From assembly GCA_008931825.1 (NCBI GenBank), contig QXVZ01022779.1, positions 1 to 29,987 of the forward strand: 29,987 nucleotides of DNA, read 5' to 3'. Positions within the stretch are counted from its first letter, which is position 1. The number at the start of each line of letters is the position of its first letter. The DNA comes from Phallusia fumigata (taxonomy: Eukaryota; Chordata; Ascidiacea; Phlebobranchia; Ascidiidae). The translations under genes and the position numbers were made by a program. Below are positions 18,424 to 27,825 of this stretch, piece by piece. The notes beneath the pieces are model-generated. The model saw nothing but the letters and a program-made list of their open reading frames with translations, made no database searches and was not told the DNA's origin.

Positions 18424-21400
18424 GTACACAAATATATTTTTCTGCTTGACTTGTTTGTTTTTGTGTGTGTGAATTGGTGAGGATTCATTGAACTACTTAT
18501 GTTGTTGTTCAAAAAGTTAGGATACTTTAGATTAAGTAGTTAAATATGTTTTATGATGGAATATTACAAAAATTTTTAAAGATGTTTTTTTTTGGTATGA
18601 AACAATCCTTGCACTAATGATGATGTTATAATCATCAAGAATTTAATACCTCCACATACATGTAAAGCCAATACTTTTGCAAAATACCTAAGAATGCCAA
18701 TATTTGTTTTTTTCAGTTCTCATATTATTTTTGTCCAAAACATCAAAATATTTATGCCGTATATATATGTGTGTAAATATTGTTAATGTTTTTACAGTTA
18801 GTAGTAGTTTACTTTAAAGCACTTAGGCCAATTCTAAATTTTTATTTGTATGATATGACAAAAAGTTTTCATTCAAAATTTTGTTTTTTTAATAAAAGTA
18901 ATTATCACAATTGCATGAATTGCCTCGCAAATCATTCAAAAATGATTTTGATTTTTAGTTGTCAATGTCATTTTGCATGTGACCAATTCTGTTTAGCTGA
19001 GTACGCTAAACAAATATATTCCTGTGTTGTAACAGTGGTGATTGATATTTTCTGCTCATTAATCTTTGTTAAATTGTGCAAAAGTACGTTGGAAAGAATG
19101 AAAAGAATTTTTTTCATTTGTTCAGTTACCAGTTATCAGCTGTTTCTAATTTTATGATCCTTTTATTTTTTCTTTTAAACCAGTAGAAAAAGTATTGGGC
19201 TGTTTTAGCCATTCAGTATGATGTTTTTTTCCAACAGTAGACATGTTTTTGTAATTCCTTTCTTTCTAGTCATATCCGTAGATACCTAATATATAATCTA
19301 CTAGTTGTTTGAACTAATTAGACTTCCAGATAGTGGATTAGTATATTGAAGTGCACTTTGCCAGAGGCCCATCAATGATTTATTTTTCATATTTTACCCT
19401 ATCACAATCAAAAGTATTTATCAATCATTGTTTACAAAATCTATGCCCCTTTTCAATGTAGTAATTTCCTAAACTGCATGCCGATGCTGAACAAATACCA
19501 AACATGGGGACATTGTGCATTCTTTACCGCATTCCATAGTAATAATGGCTTTAGTGTATCTCCTGAAAATCACCTTTCATTTTGCTTGTTTGTTTGTGGT
19601 TCCTCCTGCTATGCATTGATTTGTGGTGTCTTGCCTTGTCGCCTGCTACTACTACTACACTGCTACTCACCTCTACCGTTCCAAACATGGTTGACGCCAC
19701 TCAGTTTCCCTCTGTCCAGAACCAACTCGGACTCTGCGCTTCATCAGAGCGCCATGAACCCTAACACACAGGATCACTATAATCCTGGCAACGTGCCCAT
19801 GCACCATCCAGTCCGTCGAGGTTAGTGCCTGTGTTTGAACTGTAATATAATCTATGTATATCTATGTGGGTAAGAATTTTGTTGTCATGTTTTCCACTGT
19901 TTTATCATGAAAAGCAACAAATGTGTAAAGTGTGTATAATTTTAGTAACAGTCAGTTGTAAGAGATTTACTTAAAAAAATTATTCTGTTCGTGAATTTTT
20001 ATTTGACACCTTTTTGGAATACTGCTGCTTACCAACAGCAAAATATTTATCATTGGTTATATATTATGGTTCCCCTTCCAAATAAGCACATATTGTTTAT
20101 GCTCGTTTTTTTTATTTGTGCATTGTATCACAAATAAAAATATCAAGATGGCAATAAACTCATATTGGGCAGTTTGAGCTAAGAGCCAACACCTATAAAA
20201 ACTAAAAGTTATGTTTCAACTTGTTTTTGGCAAAAAGGACATAATATTTTATAAATTCATTCCCCATTGATTAGAATTATCATGTATACAGTTTGTCTCA
20301 TCTTCCACATGTGAAATTGCATTGACACGGTGTCAATATAATGATTTTGAGAGCTCACCCTCACTTCGGCTCACACCGCGCCAAAAGATGTTAAATTATT
20401 AACAAACGCAGGGTGCATGCATGTGCGACGCAAATACCGTCTTTGCCCATGTGAACGCCAAAATAAAAAACACATGTCCATCCCAACTTAAGTCCAATGT
20501 ACATTGTTGATGTTAATGTTAACAGCTGTTGGTTTTAGGTGCAAATTTGAGTTTTATAAATTGCTAATAGCTTAGGTTTTTGAGATTTTTAAAGTTGAGA
20601 AATCATTACTGCAGGTTGTTGCCAATATTTTTACCAACTCTTTCTCTGTTAATTCATATGTTGGTTGATCCTCTACATTTTCCTAGTTTTTTTAAAGATC
20701 TATTATTTGTCACATAAAATTAAGAGATTACAATTGCAACAGTGATTAATAAGAGGATGTGTTTTCATTTGAAATATTGTGATAATGTGTTGGAAATCAT
20801 ATGACACTTTTGCTGTTTCTGTCTGCATTTTTTGCTCATCATATTACATTGGCCAACATGACATCACATGACATTTTGTTTAGTTTAACAATGTATTTAG
20901 GAAATTAAAAAGATTCGAACATGACATACCTTTTGCTTGATGCTATAAATTTACCCTTTTGTTGTTTGGTTGTGCTCTAAGGGAAAAAACATGTTTGTTA
21001 TCACCCAAGACGTAAAAACAATGGTTTGGAGTTAAAAAAAACATGTTACCTTAAAAAAGAAGTCCAAATACTTCTACGAAACTCTGACATTGTCATCTTT
21101 GCTCCAACCTTGGTAAAAGTTTAATAAACTTTAAAATAAAAACCTATGTAGGTTTCTATTCAGAAAAACTCTAAGCATTTGAAACCACTTTACCGATTAA
21201 ATTCTTTACAGATTTTATGGACGGTAACTTCAGCAATGTTCCACCTTACAAAGCAATGTTTGAGAAGCAGAAAATGGAACAACATCTGCAATCAGGCAAC
21301 AGGCCAAAATCATGTGAAGCTCCGACTATTAAGTGAGAAATGTGAACTGACAGTGACTTGTTTTTTTGCAAATGTGTTTTGTCATTATTAATTTGCAGCA

Positions 21401-24400
21401 ATAATCATTTTCTTGGTGTAACCGACATAAAAACACTTTTAGACATTATTTTAAAAATAAATATTTTTAAGGCTTACATATTGCCTTAATTTGACCCAAT
21501 TTAACATTGAAAAATGTTCTTGGGAAAATTGTTACAATTTGTAACCTACACTACCCAATAAGCTCCACCAATGGACAAAAACACATTCAAAACTTGAATT
21601 TCTTTTGCAGTGTTTTGCAAAGTGAGGTACCAGGGGTGATCCGCGCAGGTACCGATGGATCGGGTATGCCGGTTGGAGGCAACGGGGTTCCTCCGCAGAT
21701 CCCAGTGACGCTTGCATCACTATCTCATGTCACCCAAATTGGCAACAACACTGGTTCATTGCCAGGTACGATTTCTTCATTACTGCTTAGAAAGGAAAAG
21801 GATGGAATAGAAGTGATTTTGAGTAGTTAGCAGCTTGGCACTTGTGGTATCAGGTGTTTTTCGAGAGTAATTGAGTTTACAGCTTGCTGATGAAACTACT
21901 TTTGAAATAATCGAAAAAAGGGCAAAACGTATGTTGCAAATAAATACTGCTCCCGTTACTCAATGTATAGTGTGTTATTTTCCTGACCAAATGATTGCTA
22001 CATTTGAAAGGTATTATTACATATATATGCTGGTAAGTTTTATCAATAATGTTTTAACAGTTTTTATGCCCATTTTTCTGTTACCACGACAACTATGTTG
22101 TGCCACTAAAATGTTTTACGCACTCAAGTACTGGCTTGTATCTTCTTATTAAGACTTAAATCATGAATTGTGTACCTAATAAATGCTCTGTCCACCAAAT
22201 ATATTGTCCAGGACTTCTGTGTTTTCCATATGACTCCATACTCATGTTTGTCCACATAAACTGCAGATCTCACAAACCTCCATATCCCTTCCCCTCTATC
22301 CAACCCCATTGATTATGACGACGCACAGCAACAAAACCAGCAACAAGGTCAAACTAACAACCATTCTATCTACAACCAATCTGCAAGGAGTACAGGCAAC
22401 CTCCCGGCTGCATCAGCTATCCCTCACATGGGAGGTAAGATATGTTCTTTATTTACTGCTTGTTTTATTTATTGCAGATGTGTAAATCTGCAATGTACTG
22501 TACTGTATTTTTATGTATCGGACAGACATTTTGTATTTATTACTGGGGGCTGCTAAGTACTGAGTGTATTATAAAAAAAGTTTTCTGTTAAACAGTGATT
22601 CCTACACCAAACTCCAAGTGTCAGTGAGTGAGTCTATTAGGTTTGTCATGGACCAGAATGTGCACACTGTGTGTATGTGTGCATTTCTTNTAAAAACACT
22701 TTTAGACATTATTTTAAAAATAAATATTTTTAAGGTTTACATATTGCCTTAATTTGACCCAATTTAACATTGAAAAATGTTCTTGGAAAAATTGTTACAA
22801 TTTGTAACCTACACTTCCCAATAAACTCCACCAATGGACAAAAACACATTCAAAACTTGAATTTCTTTTGCAGTGTTTTGCAAAGTGAGGTACCAGGGGT
22901 GATACGCGCAGGTACCGATGGATCGGGTATGCCCGTTGGAGGCAACGGGGTTCCTCCGCAGATCCCGGTGACGCTTGCATCACTATCTCATGTCACCCAA
23001 ATTGGCAACAACACTGGTTCATTGCCAGGTATGGTTTCTTCATTAATGCTTTGAAAGGAAAAGGTGGAACAGAAGTGATTTTGAGTAGTTAGCAGCTTGG
23101 CACTTGTGGTATCAGGTGTTTTTCGAGAGTAATTGAGTTTAGAGTACAGCTTGCTGATGAAACTACTTTTGAAATGATCGAAAAAAGGGCAAAATGTATG
23201 TTGCAAATAAATACTGCTCCCGTTACTTAATGTATAGTGTGTTATTTTCCTGACCAAATGATTGCTACATTTGAAAGATATTATTACATATATATGCTGG
23301 TAAGATTTATCAATAATGTTTTATGCCTATTTTTCTGTTACCACGACAACTATGTTGTGCCACTTTTCTGAGTCACTCCAGATGATGATAACAGCATTTG
23401 TCAAAACTTAGAAAACGTATTACTCACTCAAGTACTGGCTTTTATCTTCTTATAAACACTTGTAAACTGTGAATTGTTACCTAAAAATGCTCTGTCCACC
23501 AAACATTTGGTCAAGGACGATCTGTGTTTTCCATACGACTCCATACTCTTGTTTGTCCACATAAACTGCAGATCTCACAAACCTCCATATCCCTTCCCCT
23601 CTATCCAACCCTATTGATTACGACGACGCACAGCAACAAAACCAGCAACCGGGTCAAACTAACAACCATTCTATCTACAACCAATCTGCAAGGAGCACAG
23701 GCAACCTCCCAGCTGCATCAGCTATCCCTCACATGGGAGGTAAGATATGTTCTTTATTTACTGCTTGTTTTACTTATTTCAGATGTGTAAATCTGCAATG
23801 TACTGTACTGTATTTTTATGTATCGGACAGACATTTTGTATTTATTACTGGGGGCTGCTGAGTACTGAGTGTATTATAAAAAAAAGCTTTCTGTTAAACA
23901 GTGATTCCTACACTGAACTCCAAGTGTCAGTGAGTTAGTCTATTAGGTTTGTCACAGACCAGCATGTGCACACTGTGTGTATGTGTGCATTTCTTGGCCA
24001 AACCACAAAAGGGTCGATTAAATGCATGTATAAAACCTCCGTGCTTTGAAATCACTTGATAGATTAAGAGTCACTGGCGAAAACTGATAGCATCAGCAAC
24101 AGGGTTTGACAATTTTAAACAGGAATAAATCTCACTTTTAGGCCACACAGGCTACCATGTCTCAGTGGGAATGCTAATAGTAAAGATTTGAAACAGTCAG
24201 TGTAAAAATGAGTGGAAGTAGCTCTTTTTGATCTTCTATTATTGCCAGATAGGTTAAAGTCAAATATACATGTTCTGTTGGGACAGTAAAAGGTTTGTAC
24301 AACTTTGTAGATGCAAGGAAGGCAGCCTATCAAGTGAGGCTATCAGAAACCCTGCGAGAACTCTATGTTTTAATGACAGCCTACGAGCCTCTTGCATCAG

Positions 24401-27400
24401 TTTTGGAAAACAAAAGAGATATACAAGACAAAAATCAATTCTTCAAAAACCAGGAGGCAGAAACAGAAATTCCTACAGCAGTGGATTTATGCAGACTGGC
24501 TAGTCTGAGTCTATGTGACCACCAGGGGTTTGTTGACAAAAGTGGAAGTCTATTGTCAGATGTTATTGGAAAGTTGAAGGATGTACTACTATCTAACGCA
24601 GGTAATACAACTGCAGTTTGATTACTGTATGTGACAACTGTTTGGTCGGATGTTGTGCTAGATGAAACCAAGCCATTAACTTTGTGAATTAACTGTGTAA
24701 CCGCAAGGTGGTTTACTGATGTCACATTATTTAGGAACACATGATACAGACTTAGCAGCCTATTATAAACATACTTCATGACATCATTAATTGGGTCATG
24801 TTTTCATTTTTACCTCACTTGTGTTTACAACGTACAAATTAAGCTTCTTATCAATATGTGCTGATATCTGATGATGACAACAGCCATTGTCGAAATGTTT
24901 ACAGTAAAATGTATTCACTATATTCAAGTTCTGTCGCAGTTATGTTTTCACAATAGTCACGTTGTATCTTTGAAAGCAACTTTTTAATTGAAAAACCGAC
25001 ACATATCTGCACGTAAGACTTTTTACTGTTCTGCAATATCAATTCAGTAAACAATTCAACCTGTTTTCCTTTTTATTCCAGCCGGGAACATGCGGACGCC
25101 AGCCAGCCCAAATAGAGCCCGCCGACATACCCACAATGGACCCGGACCAAGTCCCCTAAGTCTGGGGTCCCCAGAGCACACCAGAAGGATAAAGTACCCC
25201 AATGTAACATCACCCAAGATGCCAGGGGTAAAGTCGGAAATAATGAAAAGCCCACCTATAGGGGGTAGCTACACTTACCCCTACCCCCAGCAAACCAACA
25301 TGCATTCATCACCCCATCATAACCAAGGACCCATGCCCACCTCCATTGATGGAAGGGTAAATATATTTAATCTCCTTTTAAACTATTTTTTTGCCATGTT
25401 ACGTTATAGTGTCACTTTGTGGTTTTTTTAGGAATCTATATTTGGCACAAAGAACTGTCTAAAGTTTTTCTTTAATGCATAGAAAAGTTAATACATATCC
25501 ACAATCAGTTTTGAGAACATAAAAGTAACACCAGCATTAACAGTTTTGCTAGCTAAAGCACAAACACCAATCTTACTTATATATTATGTACACTTCTGTT
25601 ATGCAGGGGTGGCAGGTTCAAAACCAGGAGCACCCTGGCAGCCCATCACATGCACAGAATGCGCGAAATATGCAGGTATTGTGACAATCTGATCCTTATA
25701 AGTTATTCCTCTGTTATTCTGTGACGTTGCTTGTATTCGTTTTCAAGTAGTATATAATTTCAGCAGTATAGATAGGTAACAAGCATAACAGTAACCCAAG
25801 GTGGCTAAATTTATGTAGTTGATGGAATCAATAGCTCCTTTATACACTGAGAAGTCCACCTTAAAACACTTCTGAATTTTGTGACCAACTCCAATTTTAT
25901 GATGTTCGCCTGGACATCGTCTGTATTTTGTTTAAAAAGCCCGATTTTTTTTCAGCACCCTGTAAATTGCTATTTATTCTTAATAATAGCAAAAACCCAC
26001 AGAGAAGTGCTGTTGAAAACCACTGCTTTAGCTAAAGTTAATTTATTGTTTAGCAGAGTCAGGGTGGATCGATGCAGCGACATGTTTCGCAACAGAGTGT
26101 TGACTCAGCAGGTAAGATACATATCTTTTAGCATCACATACAGCCGTATCAATATCACAGACTGAATCGGCAGGAAAAAAAATTTAAAAAATCTTTATCT
26201 ATTCATACTTACAGGTCACCCATTAAGGGTCGATGTAAACGCTGCGTCCAAGGTGGGTCATCAGCAATACCAGCAGAATCGGACAACCCAGGGGTCAATT
26301 ACCAGCCCCCTAACCTCACCCACATCACCCACCCATACCCAAGCAAACTTTTCACCTGTCACCTCACCGAGGGTAAGTACCTCAGAAGTTATCTTCAGAA
26401 ATGTGGGGGATAGATTCATGAAAATAAATAACTTTGTGATTTTTGAAATAAGAATAGTTTGAAATAGTTTAATTTGCTGGGGTTTTATGTTTTGCCATTA
26501 TAAAGTTACTCTAGTCACACTTGAGCTTTACTGGGGAAAAAAAGACTTTTTGTTTCTTGCAGTACATGCCGTGTTTGTTTATTTCCATAAATCTGGTACA
26601 GTTTAACTAGGAAAAGCTCACCTTTGTATTTTTAGTTTTGAGTGTTACATTTTTTGTGCCTTTACACTTTTTGAAACATGCTTGCTAACAGGTTGCGCAT
26701 AAGATTGAAAAACAAACACAGTTCTGGAACCTACCCGTATATAGCTTTGTGTCATTTTAACGTTCCACCAACAGTAAGCACACCACCAATCGTTACTGCT
26801 TATGCAACGATGAATCTGTGCACAGCGATACACAAATTGTGTTGCCGACAATGGCATTAAGCAACACTAACAGGCGGCGAAGAAAAAACGCCCTTGCTCC
26901 ACGTTTTTCTCCCCCCTTTTTTTNCCGATCGGAAGGACAGAAACACGGTCACCTTCCTAACAACATCAACCGTATACCAGACATCGTCTTCACAGGTAAA
27001 ATACGTATTCGGGAGTTCGGCAGGATGAAAGTCCCTCACGATACGCCTAAGTTTCTGGTGAATATAAAAGCAATTGGTAAACAGCAGGGACGCCTTAAAC
27101 CAGGGTTTCTTTACGCATTTCTTGTACTGCCCCCCTGAACAATAAGGTGACTTGAAAACGTCCCCTTCGATTGAGAAGAAATGAAATTTTTTGTTCCCCA
27201 ACGCCCCGGTAATAACAGCGAAGGGGTTCTGGTGCCGTAGTGGAAATCTACTATTTAAACGAAGTGTTATTTTTATAAATTTTACAGAAAGCATGTCAGA
27301 TTAAAAAAATCAGCTATGAATTTCTGCAAGAAGGTCCCCCATTTTCTGTCTAGAGCTTGTTCAATAGCCACAGCCGCCCGACTTAACAATCCACAACCTT

Positions 27401-27634
27401 CCTCTGTCATTAACCTGTATTTGCAACCTACCAGGTGTTGACGAACATCCGGGCAAGTCAGGTCCTTTCAGCGGTGGCGATCTCATGTCGTCGGGTTTTA
27501 TGAGCAACGAACTCTCTTCTGAGTATTTCCCCGGCGATGAACTGAAGGTGAACCTGGGCCTCGAGGAACTCCAGATGCTCGAAGACTCCCACATCGTCAC
27601 CGATCCCGTCATGGAGGACCAGCTGAGCTTATGA
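18230..27634 (+). CDS. CRTC: CREB-regulated transcription coactivator (CRTC/TORC), 5' end missing
   Basis: A cAMP- and calcium-responsive coactivator. In the family it is held in the cytoplasm by SIK/AMPK phosphorylation and 14-3-3, and on calcineurin dephosphorylation it enters the nucleus to bind CREB. Exons: 18230-18423, 19720-19820, 21212-21332, 21611-21765 (second copy 22874-23028), 22267-22434 (second copy 23572-23739), 25082-25356, 25607-25675, 26057-26111, 26215-26372, 26925-26995 (5' part lost), 27435-27634. Seen in order: YLSPPPESNWRR joined to TNSDSALHQS (the SIK site), RPKSCEAP, DLTNLHIPSPLSNPIDYDD, STGNLPAAS, SPLSLGSPEHTRR, Ser/Pro/Gln-rich linkers, IPDIVFTG, and the acidic C-terminal activation domain with DELKVNLGLEELQMLED. 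Absent: the N-terminal CREB-binding domain. About 520 codons are visible versus roughly 620-690 in vertebrates. Confidence 0.94.
18424..19719 (+). other. CRTC intron
   Basis: AT-rich, about 1.3 kb. A 125-codon open frame at 18780-19157 is present, but it has a Phe/Ile/Leu/Cys-rich composition typical of AT-rich noise. No repeats or RNA genes were recognised. Confidence 0.6.
19720..19820 (+). CDS. CRTC: CRTC exon: SIK/AMPK phosphorylation site
   Basis: After CTCTGTCCAG it encodes TNSDSALHQSAMNP (Arg split with the previous exon) and ends HHPVRRG. TNSDSALHQS is identical to the CRTC1 Ser151 site, the regulatory serine that binds 14-3-3 when phosphorylated. Confidence 0.96.
19821..21211 (+). 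other. CRTC intron
   Basis: About 1.4 kb. The only structured item seen is a short perfect inverted repeat at 20321-20337, beside a GC-richer patch (about 20340-20460) that stands out from the AT-rich surroundings. No gene was recognised. Confidence 0.5.
20321..20337. repeat. Short perfect inverted repeat
   Basis: ATTGACAC-G-GTGTCAAT: two 8-bp arms around one base. It could be a dimeric transcription-factor site or chance. It is followed by a GC-richer patch with several CG dinucleotides. Confidence 0.4.
21212..21332 (+). CDS. CRTC: CRTC exon: RPKSCEAP region
   Basis: After TTCTTTACAG it encodes DFMDGNFSNVPPYKAMFEKQ and ends RPKSCEAPTI in phase 2. KSCE(A/V)P is the second conserved kinase/14-3-3 site of CRTCs (Ser275 of CRTC2). 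Confidence 0.93.
21611..21765 (+). CDS. CRTC: CRTC exon: EVPGVIRAG region, copy 1
   Basis: After TCTTTTGCAG it encodes NVLQSEVPGVIRAGTDGSG, then GVPPQIPVTLASLSHVTQIG and ends GSLP in phase 1. It leads to DLTN in the next exon, as in the vertebrate GGSLPDLTN stretch. 155 nt. Confidence 0.9.
22267..22434 (+). CDS. CRTC: CRTC exon: DLTNLHIPSPL region, copy 1
   Basis: Starts with AT completing Asp. It encodes DLTNLHIPSPLSNPIDYDD, a Gln-rich stretch (QQQNQQQGQ), and STGNLPAASAIPHMG, ending in phase 1 at GTAAGA. It matches the CRTC DLTN-H-PSPL and STGNLAA segments. Confidence 0.94.
22690..22690. other. Assembly gap marker (N) at a duplication junction
   Basis: Lies exactly between the two copies of the exon-bearing duplication C. 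The junction points to a contig join rather than a sequenced tandem duplication. Confidence 0.82.
22874..23028 (+). CDS. CRTC: CRTC exon: EVPGVIRAG region, copy 2
   Basis: Same length, borders and encoded protein as 21611-21765, with only silent changes in the part compared. It needs two bases of codon from the exon before it. The exon at 22267-22434 ends with one, so it cannot follow that exon in frame. Confidence 0.7.
23572..23739 (+). CDS. CRTC: CRTC exon: DLTNLHIPSPL region, copy 2
   Basis: Same length and borders as 22267-22434. One clear protein difference: QQPGQ here against QQQGQ in copy 1. Intact reading frame and splice sites fit an allelic copy. Confidence 0.75.
24311..24601 (+). 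CDS. Candidate extra exon within CRTC, function unknown
   Basis: An open frame runs from 24253 to the TGA at 24619-24621. Bounded by a TTTGTAG acceptor (alternatively GGGACAG ending at 24286) and a CAG|GTAATA donor, it is 291 nt (97 codons). It starts and ends in phase 1, exactly as needed between CRTC exons ending G| and starting |CC. It encodes a helix-rich, hydrophilic sequence including RKAAYQVRLSETLRELYVLM and DKSGSLLSDVIGKLKDVLL. It resembles no CRTC segment I know; vertebrate CRTC passes directly from STGNL to the next part. It may be a lineage-specific cassette exon, a relic of another gene, or an exon of a nested gene. Confidence 0.38.
24602..25081 (+). other. CRTC intron with a repeat-like segment
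   Basis: Contains gatgatgacaacagccattg (about 24872-24891), which resembles gatgatgataacagcatttg near 23391 in the copy-2 insertion. Otherwise nothing was recognised. Confidence 0.45.
24868..24925. repeat. Dispersed repeat fragment
   Basis: The stretch after ctgatgatgacaacagccat, including a tail rich in tca and att, parallels the segment near 23388-23432. Two related copies within 1.5 kb suggest a mobile or dispersed short repeat. No termini could be defined. Confidence 0.35.
25082..25356 (+). CDS. CRTC: CRTC exon: SPLSLGSPEHTRR region
   Basis: After TTTTTATTCCAG it encodes AGNMRTPASPNRARRHTHNG, then PGPSPLSLGSPEHTRRIKY and a Pro/Ser/His-rich stretch, ending SIDGR in phase 0. It parallels the vertebrate segment GVSPLSLSTEARR. 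Confidence 0.93.
25607..25675 (+). CDS. CRTC: CRTC exon: small Gln/His-rich exon
   Basis: After GTTATGCAG it encodes GWQVQNQEHPGSPSHAQNAR and NMQ; 23 codons, phase 0 at both ends. Low similarity to vertebrate CRTC; assigned by phase and position. Confidence 0.75.
26057..26111 (+). CDS. CRTC: CRTC exon: small Ser/Gln exon
   Basis: After TTTAGCAG it encodes SQGGSMQRHVSQQSVDSA and ends in phase 1 at GTAAGA. Assigned by splice sites and phase continuity. The acceptor could shift by two bases (AGAG) but would then break phase. Confidence 0.75.
26215..26372 (+). CDS. CRTC: CRTC exon: SPLTSPTSPTHTQ region
   Basis: After ATACTTACAG it encodes GHPLRVDVNAASKVGHQQYQ, then GSITSPLTSPTSPTHTQANF and SPVTSPR, ending in phase 0. 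It resembles the vertebrate SP-rich segment ANQSPTSPVSNQGFSPGSSP. Confidence 0.88.
26373..26924 (+). other. CRTC intron ending at an N; start of next exon lost
   Basis: Intronic sequence that ends in a C/T-rich run just before the N at 26924. No sequence like the vertebrate FGD-YYEQQ or LEQFN segment is present, so part of an exon, or several exons, is missing here. Confidence 0.6.
26925..26995 (+). CDS. CRTC: CRTC exon fragment: IPDIVFTG region
   Basis: Starts directly after the N with an open frame RSEGQKHGHLPNNINRIPDI and VFT, ending in phase 1 at GTAAAA. It corresponds to the vertebrate HSGIPNIILTVTG segment. PDIVFT loosely fits the PxIxIT calcineurin-docking pattern. The acceptor and 5' part are missing. 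Confidence 0.85.
27435..27634 (+). CDS. CRTC: CRTC last exon: C-terminal activation domain and stop
   Basis: After AACCTACCAG it encodes GVDEHPGKSGPFSGGDLMSS, then ELSSEYFPGDELKVNLGLEE and ends MEDQLSL-TGA. The acidic, Leu-spaced DELK-LGLEELQML pattern and D-VMED-L ending match the CRTC transactivation domain. Confidence 0.96.
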
Positions 27635-27825
27635 TGTCATCACAGTGACGTGCGTGTGACGTCACGCGCCTGGGATACGCGCCAAGGCGAAGCGCCGGCA
27701 GCAGCGCCTTCTGAGAACAATGCCTCCAACTTGCGAGTGACGTTACGCGACGGCCATGCTGTGACGTCACGGAAGGGGCGTGGAAGGAGGCGGGGCTATG
27801 ACATCATCATCATCCATGACGAATC
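27632..27825. promoter_or_regulatory. CRE cluster at and after the CRTC stop codon
   Basis: Two perfect palindromic cAMP-response elements, TGACGTCA at 27657-27664 and 27762-27769. Variants are TGATGTCA 27632-27639 (overlapping the stop codon), TGACGTGC 27646-27653, TGACGTTA 27738-27745, TGACATCA 27799-27806 and TGACGAAT 27817-27824. The stretch is rich in CG dinucleotides, unlike the rest of the window. CREB/ATF sites next to a gene for a CREB coactivator suggest feedback or a downstream promoter; function is inferred only. Confidence 0.6.

Larger units (their letters stand above)
21428..22689. repeat. Local duplication C, copy 1 (contains two CRTC exons)
   Basis: Runs from taaaaacacttttagacatt to gtgtgcatttctt just before the N at 22690, and is repeated at 22691-23995. 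Both coding exons inside are nearly identical between copies. Introns differ by substitutions and small indels, plus one insertion in copy 2. Confidence 0.92.
22691..23995. repeat. Local duplication C, copy 2
   Basis: 1,305 bases, near copy of 21428-22689, running into unique sequence after 23995. It carries an extra segment of about 50 bases near 23364-23420 (gatgatgataacagcatttg), partly resembling a sequence at 24868-24925. Confidence 0.92.

Noticed and set aside
18780-19157. 125-codon open frame in a CRTC intron
   Set aside because: Composition is dominated by Phe, Ile, Leu, Lys and Cys from T/A-rich DNA, with no recognisable domain and no fitting splice phase.
24287-24310. Upstream acceptor (GGGACAG, ending at 24286) for the candidate CRTC exon
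   Set aside because: Also in phase, but its pyrimidine tract is weaker than that of the TTTGTAG acceptor; left as an alternative.
24435-24779. 114-codon minus-strand open frame
   Set aside because: Antisense to the candidate CRTC cassette exon; the plus strand has the better splice sites and phase match.
26857-27294. 145-codon minus-strand open frame
   Set aside because: It runs across the N and antisense to the well-supported CRTC exon at 26925-26995; no family resemblance.
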